Below are positions 11,000-19,302 of a stretch of 64,000 nucleotides of DNA, in pieces. Source of the DNA: Streptacidiphilus sp. PB12-B1b. Its GTDB lineage: Bacteria > Actinomycetota > Actinomycetes > Streptomycetales > Streptomycetaceae. Location of the stretch: assembly GCF_014084125.1 (NCBI RefSeq), contig NZ_CP048405.1, forward strand, positions 310,001-374,000, read 5' to 3'. The notes beneath the pieces are model-generated. The model was not told the DNA's origin. It did no database searches and worked only from the letters and a program-made list of their open reading frames with translations. Position numbers and translations under genes: made by a program. The number at the start of each line of letters is the position of its first letter. Position 1 is the first letter of the stretch.

Positions 11000-13393
11000 T
11001 CAGTGGCCGGTGGCGCCCTGGGCGCCGCCGATGAGGCCGGTCAGGCCGCCGGGGGCGCCGCCCGCGCCGCCGTTCCTGCCACCGCCGCCGGTGCCGCCTG
11101 CCGCACCCACCGTGCCGCCGTTGGTGCCCCCGGCACCACCGCCGCCGGTGAAGCCGGTGGTCGTGCCGTTGGTGCCACCGTTGTTGCCGTTGCTGTTGCC
11201 GCCGGTGTTCCCGCCGGTGTTGCCGTTGCCCCCGGTGTTGTTGCCGTTCCCGCCGGTGGAGGTGGTGGTGCCGCCGGTGGTGCCGCCCGTGGTGGACGAC
11301 TGCGAGCCGCCGCCGCCCGGGGAGGGGGCGAAGTCCAGGGTGATGTCCGGCAGGCCGGACATGGCCGCCATCATCGCCTGCTTCCAGATCGGCCCGGAGG
11401 TGAGGTAGCCGTAAGCGGTGTCGTAGTAGACGCCGCCGATGGTGGTGTGGTCGAGCGAGTAGCTGGTCGGGTAGTTCGGGTTGGTCATTACCGTGGCGTC
11501 GGAGATCTGCTTGGTGTAACCGGCGAACCAGGCCTGGTTCTCGCTGTTGGTGGTACCGGTCTTACCGGCGTCGGACCACGGGATGCCGACGGTGGCGCCG
11601 GTGCCCTCGTCCGAGACGACCGAGGCGAGCAGCGTGTTCACGCCCTCGGCGACGGACGGTGTGACCGCCTGGTGGCAGTCGGGGGACGGCACCGGCAGGT
11701 TCTTGCCGGCGGCGTTGGTGACCCGGGTGATCGCGGTGGCGTTGCAGTACATGCCGTCGGCGGCGAAGGCTGCGTAGGCGTTGGCGATCTGCAGCGGGGT
11801 GAGGCTGTTGACGCCGAGGGTGAGCGTCTGCGTCTGCGAGATCGGGAGCAGCCCGGTGCCCGACTTGTTCAGCGTGCCCTGGTAGCCGAGGCCGAAGGAC
11901 TGCGCCATGTGCACCACGTTGCACAGGCCGACCTGCTGCTCCAGCGGGACGAAGTAGGTGTTCACCGAGTCGGCCATGGCCTTGACCATGTTGATGTTGC
12001 CGTACTTGGTGTCGTCGTCGTTCTCCATGCCGGGCTGCTCGGGCATGACGTGTCCGCTGCAGTCGGTCATCTCCGGGTAGTCGCCGGAGACGACCGAGTT
12101 GATCTCGTAGCTCAGCGGGATGCCCTGGGAGAGGGCGGTGGCGGCGGTGATGGCCTTGAAGACCGAGCCGGTCTGGAAGCCCTGGGCGCCGCCGTACAAC
12201 GCGTTGACGTTGTAGTTGATCTCGGTCTCGTTCTTCCCGGTGCCGTACGGACGGCTCTGGGCCATGGCCAGGATGTCGCCGGTGCCGGGCTGGACCATGC
12301 TGGTCGCGGCGGCCGCGGCGTCGCTCGGGTAGGCGTGGTCGGAGACCGCCTTCTCCTCGGCTGCCTGGTCCTTCGGGTTGAGCGTGGTGTGGATCTGCAG
12401 GCCGCCGGCGTTCCACAGGGCCTCGCGGGCGTCGGAGGTGGCGCCGAAGGCCGGGTCCTGCAGGACGATGTTCTTCACGTAGTTGCAGAAGAAGCCCTCG
12501 CCCTTCTGGGCGGTGATGCAGCCGGTCTTCGGCCAGGTGACCTTGAGGCCCAGCGGGGCGGCCTCGGCCTTGGCGGCCTGGGCCTGGGTGATGGTGCCGT
12601 AGGTGGCCATGGCGGCGAGCACGGTGTTGCGGCGCTGGGTGGCAGCCTGGGGGTTCACCGTCGGGTCGTAGGCCGAGGGGGACTGCTCCAGGCCGGCCAG
12701 CATGGCCGCCTGCGGGATGCTGAGCTGGCTGGCGTGGACGCTGAAGTACAGCTCCGCGGCCGCCTCGATGCCGTACGCGCCTTCACCGAAATAGGTGATG
12801 TTGAGGTAGTCGTCGAGGATCTGCTGCTTGGAGAGGGTCTCCTCCAGCTTGATGGCGTAGCGCAGTTCCTGGATCTTGCGGCCGGTGGTCTGCCGGGTGG
12901 CCTCGGCGAAGCCGGCGGAGTTGGCGTCGCCGGCGTTGTTGATGAAGACGTTCTTGACGTACTGCTGGGTCAGCGTCGAGCCGCCCTGGCTGACGTCGCC
13001 GGAGCTGGAGTTCTTCAGCAGGGCGCGCAGCGTGCCCTCGAGGTCGATGGCGCCGTGCTGGTAGAAGCGGTGGTCCTCGATGTCGATCAGCGCGTTCTGC
13101 ATGATCGGGGCGATCTTGCTGAGCGGCACGGAGGTGCGGTCCTCGGAGAACACCTTGGCGATCACGCCGCCGTCGGCGTCGTAGATTGTCGACGCCTGGG
13201 ACAGGGTCGGGATCTTGAGGTTGTCCGGGATGGTGTTGAAGTCCTTGACAGCCGCCTTGGCCCCCAGTCCGACCGCGCCGACCGCGGGGAGGCCAAGACC
13301 GGCGACGAGTGCGCCGGCCAGCACACTGGCGCCGAGGAGGCGTACACCGAGACCGACCTTGTTGAGGGGAGAACCAGAGCGCTTCACTGCCAT
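11000..13393 (-). CDS. Class A penicillin-binding protein (transglycosylase/transpeptidase)
   Basis: The protein has 797 residues and is bifunctional. A cytoplasmic start and a membrane anchor (about residues 15-45) are followed by the GT51 glycosyltransferase, with the catalytic Glu in DIEDHRFYQHGAID and GGSTLTQQYVKN. The transpeptidase follows, with the SxxK motif in TGSVFKAITAATAL, SVN in MADSVNTYF and KTGT in DAGKTGTTNSENQAWFAGYT. It polymerises and crosslinks peptidoglycan outside the membrane. The last ~110 residues are a low-complexity Gly/Asn/Thr tail with GGNGN and GGTNG repeats. Gene order PBP-wblA matches ponA2-whiB4 in mycobacteria, but no PASTA domain is visible. The promoter region carries a 22-bp palindrome. 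Confidence 0.93.
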   Translation of the reverse strand: MAVKRSGSPLNKVGLGVRLLGASVLAGALVAGLGLPAVGAVGLGAKAAVKDFNTIPDNLKIPTLSQASTIYDADGGVIAKVFSEDRTSVPLSKIAPIMQNALIDIEDHRFYQHGAIDLEGTLRALLKNSSSGDVSQGGSTLTQQYVKNVFINNAGDANSAGFAEATRQTTGRKIQELRYAIKLEETLSKQQILDDYLNITYFGEGAYGIEAAAELYFSVHASQLSIPQAAMLAGLEQSPSAYDPTVNPQAATQRRNTVLAAMATYGTITQAQAAKAEAAPLGLKVTWPKTGCITAQKGEGFFCNYVKNIVLQDPAFGATSDAREALWNAGGLQIHTTLNPKDQAAEEKAVSDHAYPSDAAAAATSMVQPGTGDILAMAQSRPYGTGKNETEINYNVNALYGGAQGFQTGSVFKAITAATALSQGIPLSYEINSVVSGDYPEMTDCSGHVMPEQPGMENDDDTKYGNINMVKAMADSVNTYFVPLEQQVGLCNVVHMAQSFGLGYQGTLNKSGTGLLPISQTQTLTLGVNSLTPLQIANAYAAFAADGMYCNATAITRVTNAAGKNLPVPSPDCHQAVTPSVAEGVNTLLASVVSDEGTGATVGIPWSDAGKTGTTNSENQAWFAGYTKQISDATVMTNPNYPTSYSLDHTTIGGVYYDTAYGYLTSGPIWKQAMMAAMSGLPDITLDFAPSPGGGGSQSSTTGGTTGGTTTSTGGNGNNTGGNGNTGGNTGGNSNGNNGGTNGTTTGFTGGGGAGGTNGGTVGAAGGTGGGGRNGGAGGAPGGLTGLIGGAQGATGH

Positions 13394-13446
13394 GGCAGAA
13401 CCATACGTGGCCGTTTCCGGTACAGGCGGGCAGTTGTTCGCCTACT

Positions 13447-13468
13447 CTTGTCACAAGCTTGCGACAAG
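13447..13468. promoter_or_regulatory. 22-bp near-perfect palindrome upstream of the PBP gene
   Basis: CTTGTC at 13447-13452 and GACAAG at 13463-13468 are exact complements, and the whole 22 bp is symmetric except for one pair of positions (central AAGCTT). It lies 54-75 bp upstream of the PBP start. On the minus strand TTGTCG within it is followed after 17 bases by TAGGCG, so it may overlap a promoter. The rest of the 379-bp PBP/wblA gap has no gene. Confidence 0.6.
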
Positions 13469-13772
13469 TTGCTGTGCACCCCCTGATTTCACTCGTGTGG
13501 GTGATGAGATCTGTCCGTTTTGCTGGCATGTGCCCCCATATAGAGCCGCAAGGGTCGGGTCGTCCAGGTCCCCGAAGCCTGAATGGCCTTCTTACCTGCG
13601 GTCACTCCCGAGGGTGATCTCCCCTCTACGCATAGTCCGAATGGGCCATGCAGGATTGGGCCCCAAGGGGCTGTTGCATCCCGTCGTTCTTCCGTAACGT
13701 CCTCAACTGGCAACGGTGCATATGCCGTTACCGCCGTGGGGGAGCCTCGATTCGGGAGAGGACGGCACCAGC

Positions 13773-14090
13773 ATGAGCTGGGTTGACGACTGGAGTGCGC
13801 AGGCGGCCTGCCGCACCAGCGATCCGGATGAACTGTTCGTACAGGGGGCGGCCCAGAACCGCGCCAAGGCGGTGTGCACGGGATGCCCGGTGCGCACCGA
13901 GTGCCTGGCAGACGCCCTCGACAATCGTGTCGAGTTCGGCGTCTGGGGGGGCATGACGGAGCGCGAGCGCAGGGCTCTGCTGCGCCGCCGCCCGACGGTG
14001 ATCTCGTGGCGTCGCCTGCTGGAGACCGCTCGTAGTGAGTACGAGCAGACCTACTCCATCGGCGACCCCGACTACGCAGAGGCGGGCTGA
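13773..14090 (+). CDS. wblA: WhiB-like developmental regulator WblA
   Basis: The 105-residue product has the WhiB iron-sulfur signature: one Cys in AQAACRTSD, then VCTGCPVRTEC (C-x2-C-x5-C), binding a [4Fe-4S] cluster. The GVWGG turn is followed by a basic tail (ERRALLRRRPT). The sequence matches my memory of Streptomyces WblA almost throughout (SWVDDWSAQAACRT, ISWRRLLETARSEYEQ). WblA is a known pleiotropic regulator that down-regulates antibiotic production and is needed for normal sporulation. ATG at 13773 is chosen because the conserved part begins there; GGGAGAGG lies at 13753-13760. An in-frame ATG 57 bases upstream would add a nonconserved extension. Confidence 0.92.
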   Translation: MSWVDDWSAQAACRTSDPDELFVQGAAQNRAKAVCTGCPVRTECLADALDNRVEFGVWGGMTERERRALLRRRPTVISWRRLLETARSEYEQTYSIGDPDYAEAG

Positions 14091-14244
14091 CCCCACGACC
14101 CCCGGGGTCGGTCGGCACAGGTGACACCCAGGTCTTCCGCATGCCCTGCGACTTCCGGCCCTACCTGGTCGGAGCCGCAGGCCGCCGGAGGCCCGCTGCC
14201 GCGCGTACGCGTCCGGCTCAGCCGCGCTGCGCGGTCAGCCGTGG

Positions 14245-14278
14245 GTCCGGTTCAGCCGTGCGTCCGGTTCAGCCGTGA
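14245..14278. repeat. 17-bp tandem repeat spanning a stop codon
   Basis: GTCCGGTTCAGCCGTG occurs at 14245 and again at 14262, with the second copy covering the stop codon of the minus-strand ATPase gene. A third degenerate copy (GGTCAGCCGTG) precedes them. It looks like a local tandem duplication; no function is evident. Confidence 0.7.
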
Positions 14279-15498
14279 TGGTTGAGGCGTTCGCCGATCT
14301 CCCGCAGCCCCTCCAGGTCGTGGACGTCCCCTGCCAGTGCCGGCACCTCCACCACCGGCACGTCCGGGTAGACCGAGACGAAGCGGTCCCGCATCCGCCG
14401 CTCCCTGGTGATCCGCTGCACCAGTTCGGCGTGCAGCCGCAGCAGTCCGGCGGCCAGCACCTCGGTCTCCGGCGCGGTCGCGGTCGCCTCCTCCTGGTCC
14501 GGCTGGTCCGGGCTCTCCAGGGTCTCCGCCGCCGCCAGCGCCCGCTCGGCGGTGAGCTGCGGCGCGCCCGTGCTGTGCACCCGGTTCAGGACCAGCCCCG
14601 CCAGCGGCATCCGGTCCGTCTCCAGCCGGTCGACGAAGTACGCCGCCTCGCGCAGCGCGTCCCGTTCCGGGGCGGCGACCACCAGGAACGCCGTGCCCGG
14701 CGCCTGCAGCAGCCGGTAGGTGCGGTCGGCGCGCTCGCGGAAGCCGCCGAACATGGAGTCCATGGCGGTGACGAAGGTCGAGACGTCCTGGAGCACGTTG
14801 GCGCCGAGGACCTTCCCCAGGATGCCGGTGAACATGTTCATCCCGACGTTGAGGAACTTCATCGCGCTGCGGCCGCCGACCTTGGCGGGGGCCATCAGTA
14901 TCCGGATCAGCCGCCCGTCCAGGAACGAGCCGAGCCGGTTGGGGGCGTCCAGGAAGTCCAGCGCGGAGCGGCTGGGCGGGGTGTCCACCACGATCAGGTC
15001 CCAGGCGCCCTCGGCCTGGAGCTGGCCCAGCTTCTCCATCGCCATGTACTCCTGGGTGCCCGCGAAGCCGGAGGAGAGCGACTGGTAGAACGCGTTGTCC
15101 ATGATCTGCCGGGCCCGTTCCGGGTCGGCGTGCGCCAGCACGACCTCGTCGAAGGTCCGCTTCATGTCCAGCATCATGGCTTGCAGCTCGCCCGGGCCGT
15201 TGACGCCCTTGACCACCCGCGGGGTGTTGTCGAGCTCGGTCAGGCCCATGGACTGGGCCAGCCGCCGGGCCGGGTCGATGGTGAGCACCACGACCTTGCG
15301 GCCGCGCTCGGCGGCGCGCAGCCCGAGCGCGGCGGCGGTGGTGGTCTTGCCGACGCCGCCCGAGCCGCAGCAGACCACGATCGCGGTCTGCGGGTCGTCG
15401 ATCAGCGCGTCGACGTCCAGCCGCCGCCCGGCCAGCGGGTCGTGCCGCTCCGGCTTGGCCGCCGGGCCTGCCTTCTTGGGTGTGTTCGAGGTGCTCAT
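14269..15498 (-). CDS. ArsA/Get3-like ATPase (second of pair)
   Basis: The 409-residue protein is an ArsA-type P-loop ATPase. The Walker A is CGSGGVGKTTT near residue 45-54; switch I/II regions are VVLTIDPARRLAQ and IVVDTPPSRSALDFL. The C-terminal half carries the long helical region of this family. It starts with an ATG that overlaps the stop of the upstream ATPase gene by 4 bp (ATGA), so the two are one operon and probably a heteromer. Gene pair and context equal Rv3679-Rv3680 of M. tuberculosis and the SCO3577-SCO3578 type pair of Streptomyces. Arsenite transport is unlikely since no ArsB is nearby and the metal-site cysteines are not evident. Confidence 0.88.
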   Translation of the reverse strand: MSTSNTPKKAGPAAKPERHDPLAGRRLDVDALIDDPQTAIVVCCGSGGVGKTTTAAALGLRAAERGRKVVVLTIDPARRLAQSMGLTELDNTPRVVKGVNGPGELQAMMLDMKRTFDEVVLAHADPERARQIMDNAFYQSLSSGFAGTQEYMAMEKLGQLQAEGAWDLIVVDTPPSRSALDFLDAPNRLGSFLDGRLIRILMAPAKVGGRSAMKFLNVGMNMFTGILGKVLGANVLQDVSTFVTAMDSMFGGFRERADRTYRLLQAPGTAFLVVAAPERDALREAAYFVDRLETDRMPLAGLVLNRVHSTGAPQLTAERALAAAETLESPDQPDQEEATATAPETEVLAAGLLRLHAELVQRITRERRMRDRFVSVYPDVPVVEVPALAGDVHDLEGLREIGERLNHHG

Positions 15499-16550
15499 GC
15501 CGCCCCCTGTTCCTTCAGCGCCGCCGCCAGCCGGTACAGACCGCCCAGGTCCACACCGCCGTTGAGCAGCGGCAGCTCGTACGTCGGCAGCTTCAGCGCC
15601 TGGACGTCGGCCCGCTGGTCGCGTTCCAGCACCACCCGCGCCGCGTGTTCGCGCCCCTGCGCCAGCAGGGGTTCGACCAGCTTCCGGGTGGCGGCCGGGA
15701 CGGCCCGGCGGGTTCCGCCGCGCCCCGGCCGGGCGCCGACCCCGGCGTCCGCCAGGGCCAGGGCCAGCTCCTCGGTGTGGTCGCCCTCGGCGGCGAGGAC
15801 GGCGGCCTCGTCCAGGACCGGCGGGCGGACCATGTTGACGAAGACGCCGCCCACGGGCAGCCCGGCGGCGCGCAGGTCCGCGACGCCGTCGACGGTCTCC
15901 TGCACCGGCATCTCCTCCAGCAGCGTGACCAGGTGCACCACGGTCTCCGGGGAGCGGATCACCCGCATGACCGCCTGCGACTGGGTGAAGATCGGCCCGA
16001 ACCTGGCCAGCCCGGCCACCTCGGTGTTGATGTTGAGGAAGCGGCTGACCCGCCCGGTCGGCGGCGCGTCCATGACCACCGCGTCGTAGAGCCGGCGTCC
16101 GTCCGGGCCCTTGCGGCGGACGGCCTCGCACGCCTTGCCGGTCAGTAGGACGTCCCGCAGGCCGGGCGCGATGGTGGTGGCGAAGTCGATGAAGCCGACC
16201 TTGCGCAGGGCCTTTCCGGCGCGGCCGAGCTTGTAGAACATCTCCAGGTACTCCAGCAGGGCCTGTTCGATGTCGATGGCGAGGGCAAAGACCTCCCCCT
16301 CCTGCCGGGCGCCGCGCGCCCCCAGGGCTCCGAGCGCGCCGGGGGCGACCCCGGCGATCTTGCGCTCCTCGTAGGGCAGCGCGGCCAGGCCGAACAGCTC
16401 GGCGATGCCCTGCCGCTCCTCGACCTCGACCAGCAGCGTGCGCCGCCCCTCGGCGGCCAGGGCCATGGCCAGCGCGGCGGCCACGGTCGTCTTGCCGGTG
16501 CCGCCCTTGCCGCTGACGACGTGCAGCCGCGCTCCCTCCCAGTCCGGCAT
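15495..16550 (-). CDS. ArsA/Get3-like ATPase (first of pair)
   Basis: This 351-residue partner has an N-terminal deviant Walker A, SGKGGTGKTT, at residues 13-22 (signature Lys plus P-loop Lys), as in MinD/ArsA proteins. VEVEERQGIAELF and VVMDAPPTGRVSRFL are the switch segments. The start is set at ATG 16550, preceded by GGAGAGG; an in-frame ATG at 16577 would add nine residues. Being first in the operon, it is probably controlled from the 199-bp gap shared with the DUF4177 gene, which carries a Crp-like site. The exact cargo or partner is unknown; heterodimer formation with the next gene's product is inferred from gene pairing. Confidence 0.87.
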   Translation of the reverse strand: MPDWEGARLHVVSGKGGTGKTTVAAALAMALAAEGRRTLLVEVEERQGIAELFGLAALPYEERKIAGVAPGALGALGARGARQEGEVFALAIDIEQALLEYLEMFYKLGRAGKALRKVGFIDFATTIAPGLRDVLLTGKACEAVRRKGPDGRRLYDAVVMDAPPTGRVSRFLNINTEVAGLARFGPIFTQSQAVMRVIRSPETVVHLVTLLEEMPVQETVDGVADLRAAGLPVGGVFVNMVRPPVLDEAAVLAAEGDHTEELALALADAGVGARPGRGGTRRAVPAATRKLVEPLLAQGREHAARVVLERDQRADVQALKLPTYELPLLNGGVDLGGLYRLAAALKEQGAA

Positions 16551-16681
16551 GTGCCTCTCCGTCCGCAGATCGAGCATCGACTCCGGCGCCGACGTCGGTG
16601 CCGACTCCTGCCGCGAGCGTAACCAGGGCGCAGCTCCGCCGTCGGAAGTCATCTCCCCTGTCGGAGGGCTTTGCCCGCCAT

Positions 16682-16697
16682 TGTGGCGCAGATCACA
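16682..16697. promoter_or_regulatory. Crp-like binding site
   Basis: TGTGG-N6-TCACA matches the classical TGTGA-N6-TCACA Crp box at nine of ten positions. It lies between the divergent ArsA-like operon and the DUF4177-RidA operon. The crp gene is 2.6 kb away. Function is inferred from motif and context only. Confidence 0.5.
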
Positions 16698-16749
16698 CAA
16701 ACGCCGAGTGCTTCGCAGGGGGTCGCGCGCGAGCGGTTAGAGTCCACCC

Positions 16750-16908
16750 ATGACCAAGTGGGAATACGTGACCGTGCCGTTGCTGGTCCACGCGACCAAG
16801 CAGATTCTGGACACCTGGGGCGAGGACGGCTGGGAGCTCGTCCAGGTCGTCCCCGGGCCGAACAACCCGGAGCAGCTCGTCGCCTATCTGAAGCGGGAGA
16901 AGTCCTGA
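16750..16908 (+). CDS. Small DUF4177 protein
   Basis: A 52-residue product, MTKWEYVTVPLLVHATKQ at the start and GEDGWELVQVV in the middle, fits DUF4177 (a short beta-alpha-beta fold of unknown function). Its stop overlaps the start of the RidA gene by one base (TGATG), so they are translationally coupled. In M. tuberculosis the corresponding small gene also lies next to a RidA-like gene. ATG at 16750 is the only reasonable start. Confidence 0.88.
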   Translation: MTKWEYVTVPLLVHATKQILDTWGEDGWELVQVVPGPNNPEQLVAYLKREKS

Positions 16909-17375
16909 TGGGCAAGGTCGAGAGCAAGCTGGCCGAGCTGGGGCTGCGGCTGCCCGAGGTCGTGCCGCCGCTGGCCTCGTACGTCCCGGCCGTGCCCTCG
17001 GGCGAGTACGTCTTCACCTCCGGCCAGCTGCCGATGGTGGACGGCAAGCTGGGCCTGACCGGCAAGGTCGGCGCCGAGGTCACCGCCGAGGAGGCCAAGG
17101 CCCAGGCGCGGATCTGCGCGCTGAACGCCCTGGCTGCGGTGAAGTCCGTGATCGGCGACCTGGACCGGATCGAGCGGGTGGTCAAGGTCGTCGGCTTCGT
17201 CGCCTCCGCGCCCGACTTCACCGGCCAGCCGGGCGTCGTCAACGGGGCCAGCGAGCTGCTGGGCGAGGTCCTCGGCGACGCGGGCGTGCACGCGCGCAGC
17301 GCGGTCGGGGTGGCGGTGCTGCCGCTGGACGCGCCGGTCGAGGTCGAGCTCCAGGTCCGCGTCTCCGCGGCCTGA
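16908..17375 (+). CDS. RidA/YjgF-family protein
   Basis: The 155-residue protein fits the RidA superfamily. RidA enzymes deaminate reactive enamine/imine intermediates in the cytosol. Family segments seen are YVFTSGQLPMVDGKLGLTGKVG (substrate pocket side), ALNALAAVKSVIGDLDRI and VVKVVGFVASAPDF. The strict catalytic Arg segment of archetypal RidA (near the C-terminus) is not obvious, so it may be one of the Rid1-7 subgroups. It starts inside the stop of the DUF4177 gene. Downstream are a Nudix gene and an MBL hydrolase gene on the same strand. Confidence 0.88.
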   Translation: MGKVESKLAELGLRLPEVVPPLASYVPAVPSGEYVFTSGQLPMVDGKLGLTGKVGAEVTAEEAKAQARICALNALAAVKSVIGDLDRIERVVKVVGFVASAPDFTGQPGVVNGASELLGEVLGDAGVHARSAVGVAVLPLDAPVEVELQVRVSAA

Positions 17376-17446
17376 TACCGCCGAATGATGTGAACGGGTG
17401 TTCCCCACCCGTTCACTCGCGTCCCCGCGCACCGTACGATCCGGGC

Positions 17447-18436
17447 ATGGGTGATCAGCGGGTCGAAGCGCGGACCAGGCCGGTGCCGCCAGCTTGGGTG
17501 GAGCGCCTGCGCGGGCTGGCGAACGGCGAGTACACGCCGGTGCAGCCGCGACTCGCGGCCACCGTCGTCCTGCTGCGCGAGCACGACGGCGGGCCGCAGG
17601 CGTACCTGCTGCGGCGGCGCGCCTCGATGGCCTTCGCCGGAGGCATGTACGCCTATCCGGGCGGCGGGGTCGATCCGCGCGACGGTGCGGCGCCCGGCGA
17701 CGGCGGGGCCGTCGGCGAGGCCGGCTGGGCCGGGCCGAGCCCGCAGGAGTGGGCGCGGCGGCTGGGCTGCCCGCCGGAGACCGCGCGGGCGGTCGTCTGC
17801 GCGGCGGTCCGGGAGACCTTCGAGGAGTCCGGGGTGCTGCTGGCCGGGCCGGACGCGCACTCGGTCGTGGCGGACGTCAGCGGCGCGGAGTGGCGCGCCG
17901 CCCGGGCGGCGCTGGAGGCGCACGAGCTGTCCTTCGCCGAGTTCCTGGCCGGACGCGGGCTGGTGCTGCGCAGCGACCTGCTGGGCGCCTGGGCGCGCTG
18001 GATCACCCCGGAGTTCGAGGAGCGCCGCTACGACACCTGGTTCTTTGTCGCGGTCCTGCCGCAGGGGCAGCGCACCGCCGAGGTCCCGGGCGAGGCCGAC
18101 CGGGTGGTGTGGCTGGCGCCCGCCGAGGCGGTGAAGCGCGCCGACAGCGGCGAGTTCCTGATGCTGCCGCCGACCCTGACCACGCTGCGCGAGCTGCTGC
18201 CGTACGGCACTCCGGCCGAGGCGCTGGCCGCCGCCGGGGCGCGCACGGTCAGCCCGATCCTGGCCCGGGCGCGGATCACCGACGACGGCGAGGTGTCGGT
18301 CAGCTGGCCGGGCCACCCGGAGCTGACCATGGCCTCGCCCGGAACGGAGGACGCGGGCAGCGGCCGTCCGGGCCCGATCGAGCCGGGGCCGGACGTACCG
18401 GGAACGGACGAGGCCGGGGCGGGGGCGGGCCGATGA
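17447..18436 (+). CDS. Nudix hydrolase
   Basis: The 329-residue protein has a Nudix fold with a long insertion in the Nudix box. MAFAGGMYAYPGGGVDPRDG gives the first part and VRETFEESGVLL the REUxEExGU part, about 50 residues later. The insertion type resembles NUDT19-like or MBL-associated Nudix proteins acting on CoA derivatives, but the substrate cannot be told. A Pro/Gly-rich tail follows. ATG at 17447 fits the start of conserved sequence. The stop overlaps the MBL gene start by 4 bp (ATGA), indicating coupling. Confidence 0.87.
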   Translation: MGDQRVEARTRPVPPAWVERLRGLANGEYTPVQPRLAATVVLLREHDGGPQAYLLRRRASMAFAGGMYAYPGGGVDPRDGAAPGDGGAVGEAGWAGPSPQEWARRLGCPPETARAVVCAAVRETFEESGVLLAGPDAHSVVADVSGAEWRAARAALEAHELSFAEFLAGRGLVLRSDLLGAWARWITPEFEERRYDTWFFVAVLPQGQRTAEVPGEADRVVWLAPAEAVKRADSGEFLMLPPTLTTLRELLPYGTPAEALAAAGARTVSPILARARITDDGEVSVSWPGHPELTMASPGTEDAGSGRPGPIEPGPDVPGTDEAGAGAGR

Positions 18437-19242
18437 GCGGGATCGCCGGGCAGGCCACCGAGCGGGCCTTCTGCGTGCTGGCGCCCAACGCCTCGCCGAT
18501 GACCCTGGACGGCACCAACACCTGGGTGCTGGCCGAGCCCGGCTCCGAGCTGGCCGTGGTGGTCGACCCAGGGCCGCTGGACGAGGGCCATCTGCGGGCC
18601 GTGCTGGACCACGTCACCGGGCAGGGCCGCCGGGTCGCGGCCACCCTGCTCACCCACGGCCACCCGGACCACGCCGAGGGCGCGGCCCGCTTCGCCGAGC
18701 TGTCCGGCAGCGGGGTGCGGGCGCTGGACCCGGCGCTGCGACTGGGCGACGAGGGCCTCGGCGACGGCCAGGTACTGGAGATCGGCGGCCTGGAACTGCG
18801 CGTCGTCGGCACCCCCGGGCACACCTCCGACTCGCTGAGCTTCCAGCTCCCGGCCGACGGCGCGCTGCTGACCGGCGACACCGTCCTCGGCCGGGGGACG
18901 ACCGTGGTGGCGCACCCGGACGGCCGCCTCGGCGACTACCTGGACTCGCTGCGGCTGCTGCGCACGCTGGCCGCCGAGCAGGGCGTGCACACCGTGCTGC
19001 CCGGCCACGGCCCGGTGCTGGAGGACGCGCTGGCCACCGTCGAGTACTACCTGGCCCACCGGGCCTCGCGGCTGGCGCAGGTGGAGACCGCAGTGGAGGC
19101 GGGGCTGCGCACCCCGGCCGAGGTCGTCGCCCGGGTGTACGCCGACGTGGACCGCTCGCTGTGGCCGGCGGCGGAGTGGTCGGTGCGGGCGCAGCTGGAC
19201 TACCTGGCCGAGCACGGGCTGATCTGTACCCCGTACGAGTGA
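18433..19242 (+). CDS. Metallo-beta-lactamase fold hydrolase
   Basis: The 269-residue protein has the MBL metal motif LTHGHPDHAEG (HxHxDH, about residue 75), then GTPGHTSDSLS, LTGDTVLG and LPGHGP, each a metal-ligand segment. A C-terminal winged-helix-like region (RTPAEVVARVYADVD, LDYLAEHGLI) is typical of the LACTB2-like/Rv3677c group, some of which act as nucleases. It is translationally coupled to the Nudix gene and convergent with crp, as Rv3677c lies beside crp (Rv3676) in mycobacteria. Confidence 0.9.
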   Translation: MSGIAGQATERAFCVLAPNASPMTLDGTNTWVLAEPGSELAVVVDPGPLDEGHLRAVLDHVTGQGRRVAATLLTHGHPDHAEGAARFAELSGSGVRALDPALRLGDEGLGDGQVLEIGGLELRVVGTPGHTSDSLSFQLPADGALLTGDTVLGRGTTVVAHPDGRLGDYLDSLRLLRTLAAEQGVHTVLPGHGPVLEDALATVEYYLAHRASRLAQVETAVEAGLRTPAEVVARVYADVDRSLWPAAEWSVRAQLDYLAEHGLICTPYE

Positions 19243-19302
19243 GGGGCACGGCCGCCCGGCCGCACCCCTGTCCCGTAAACCCCTGTCTGCGGCCCGCCCG
19301 GG

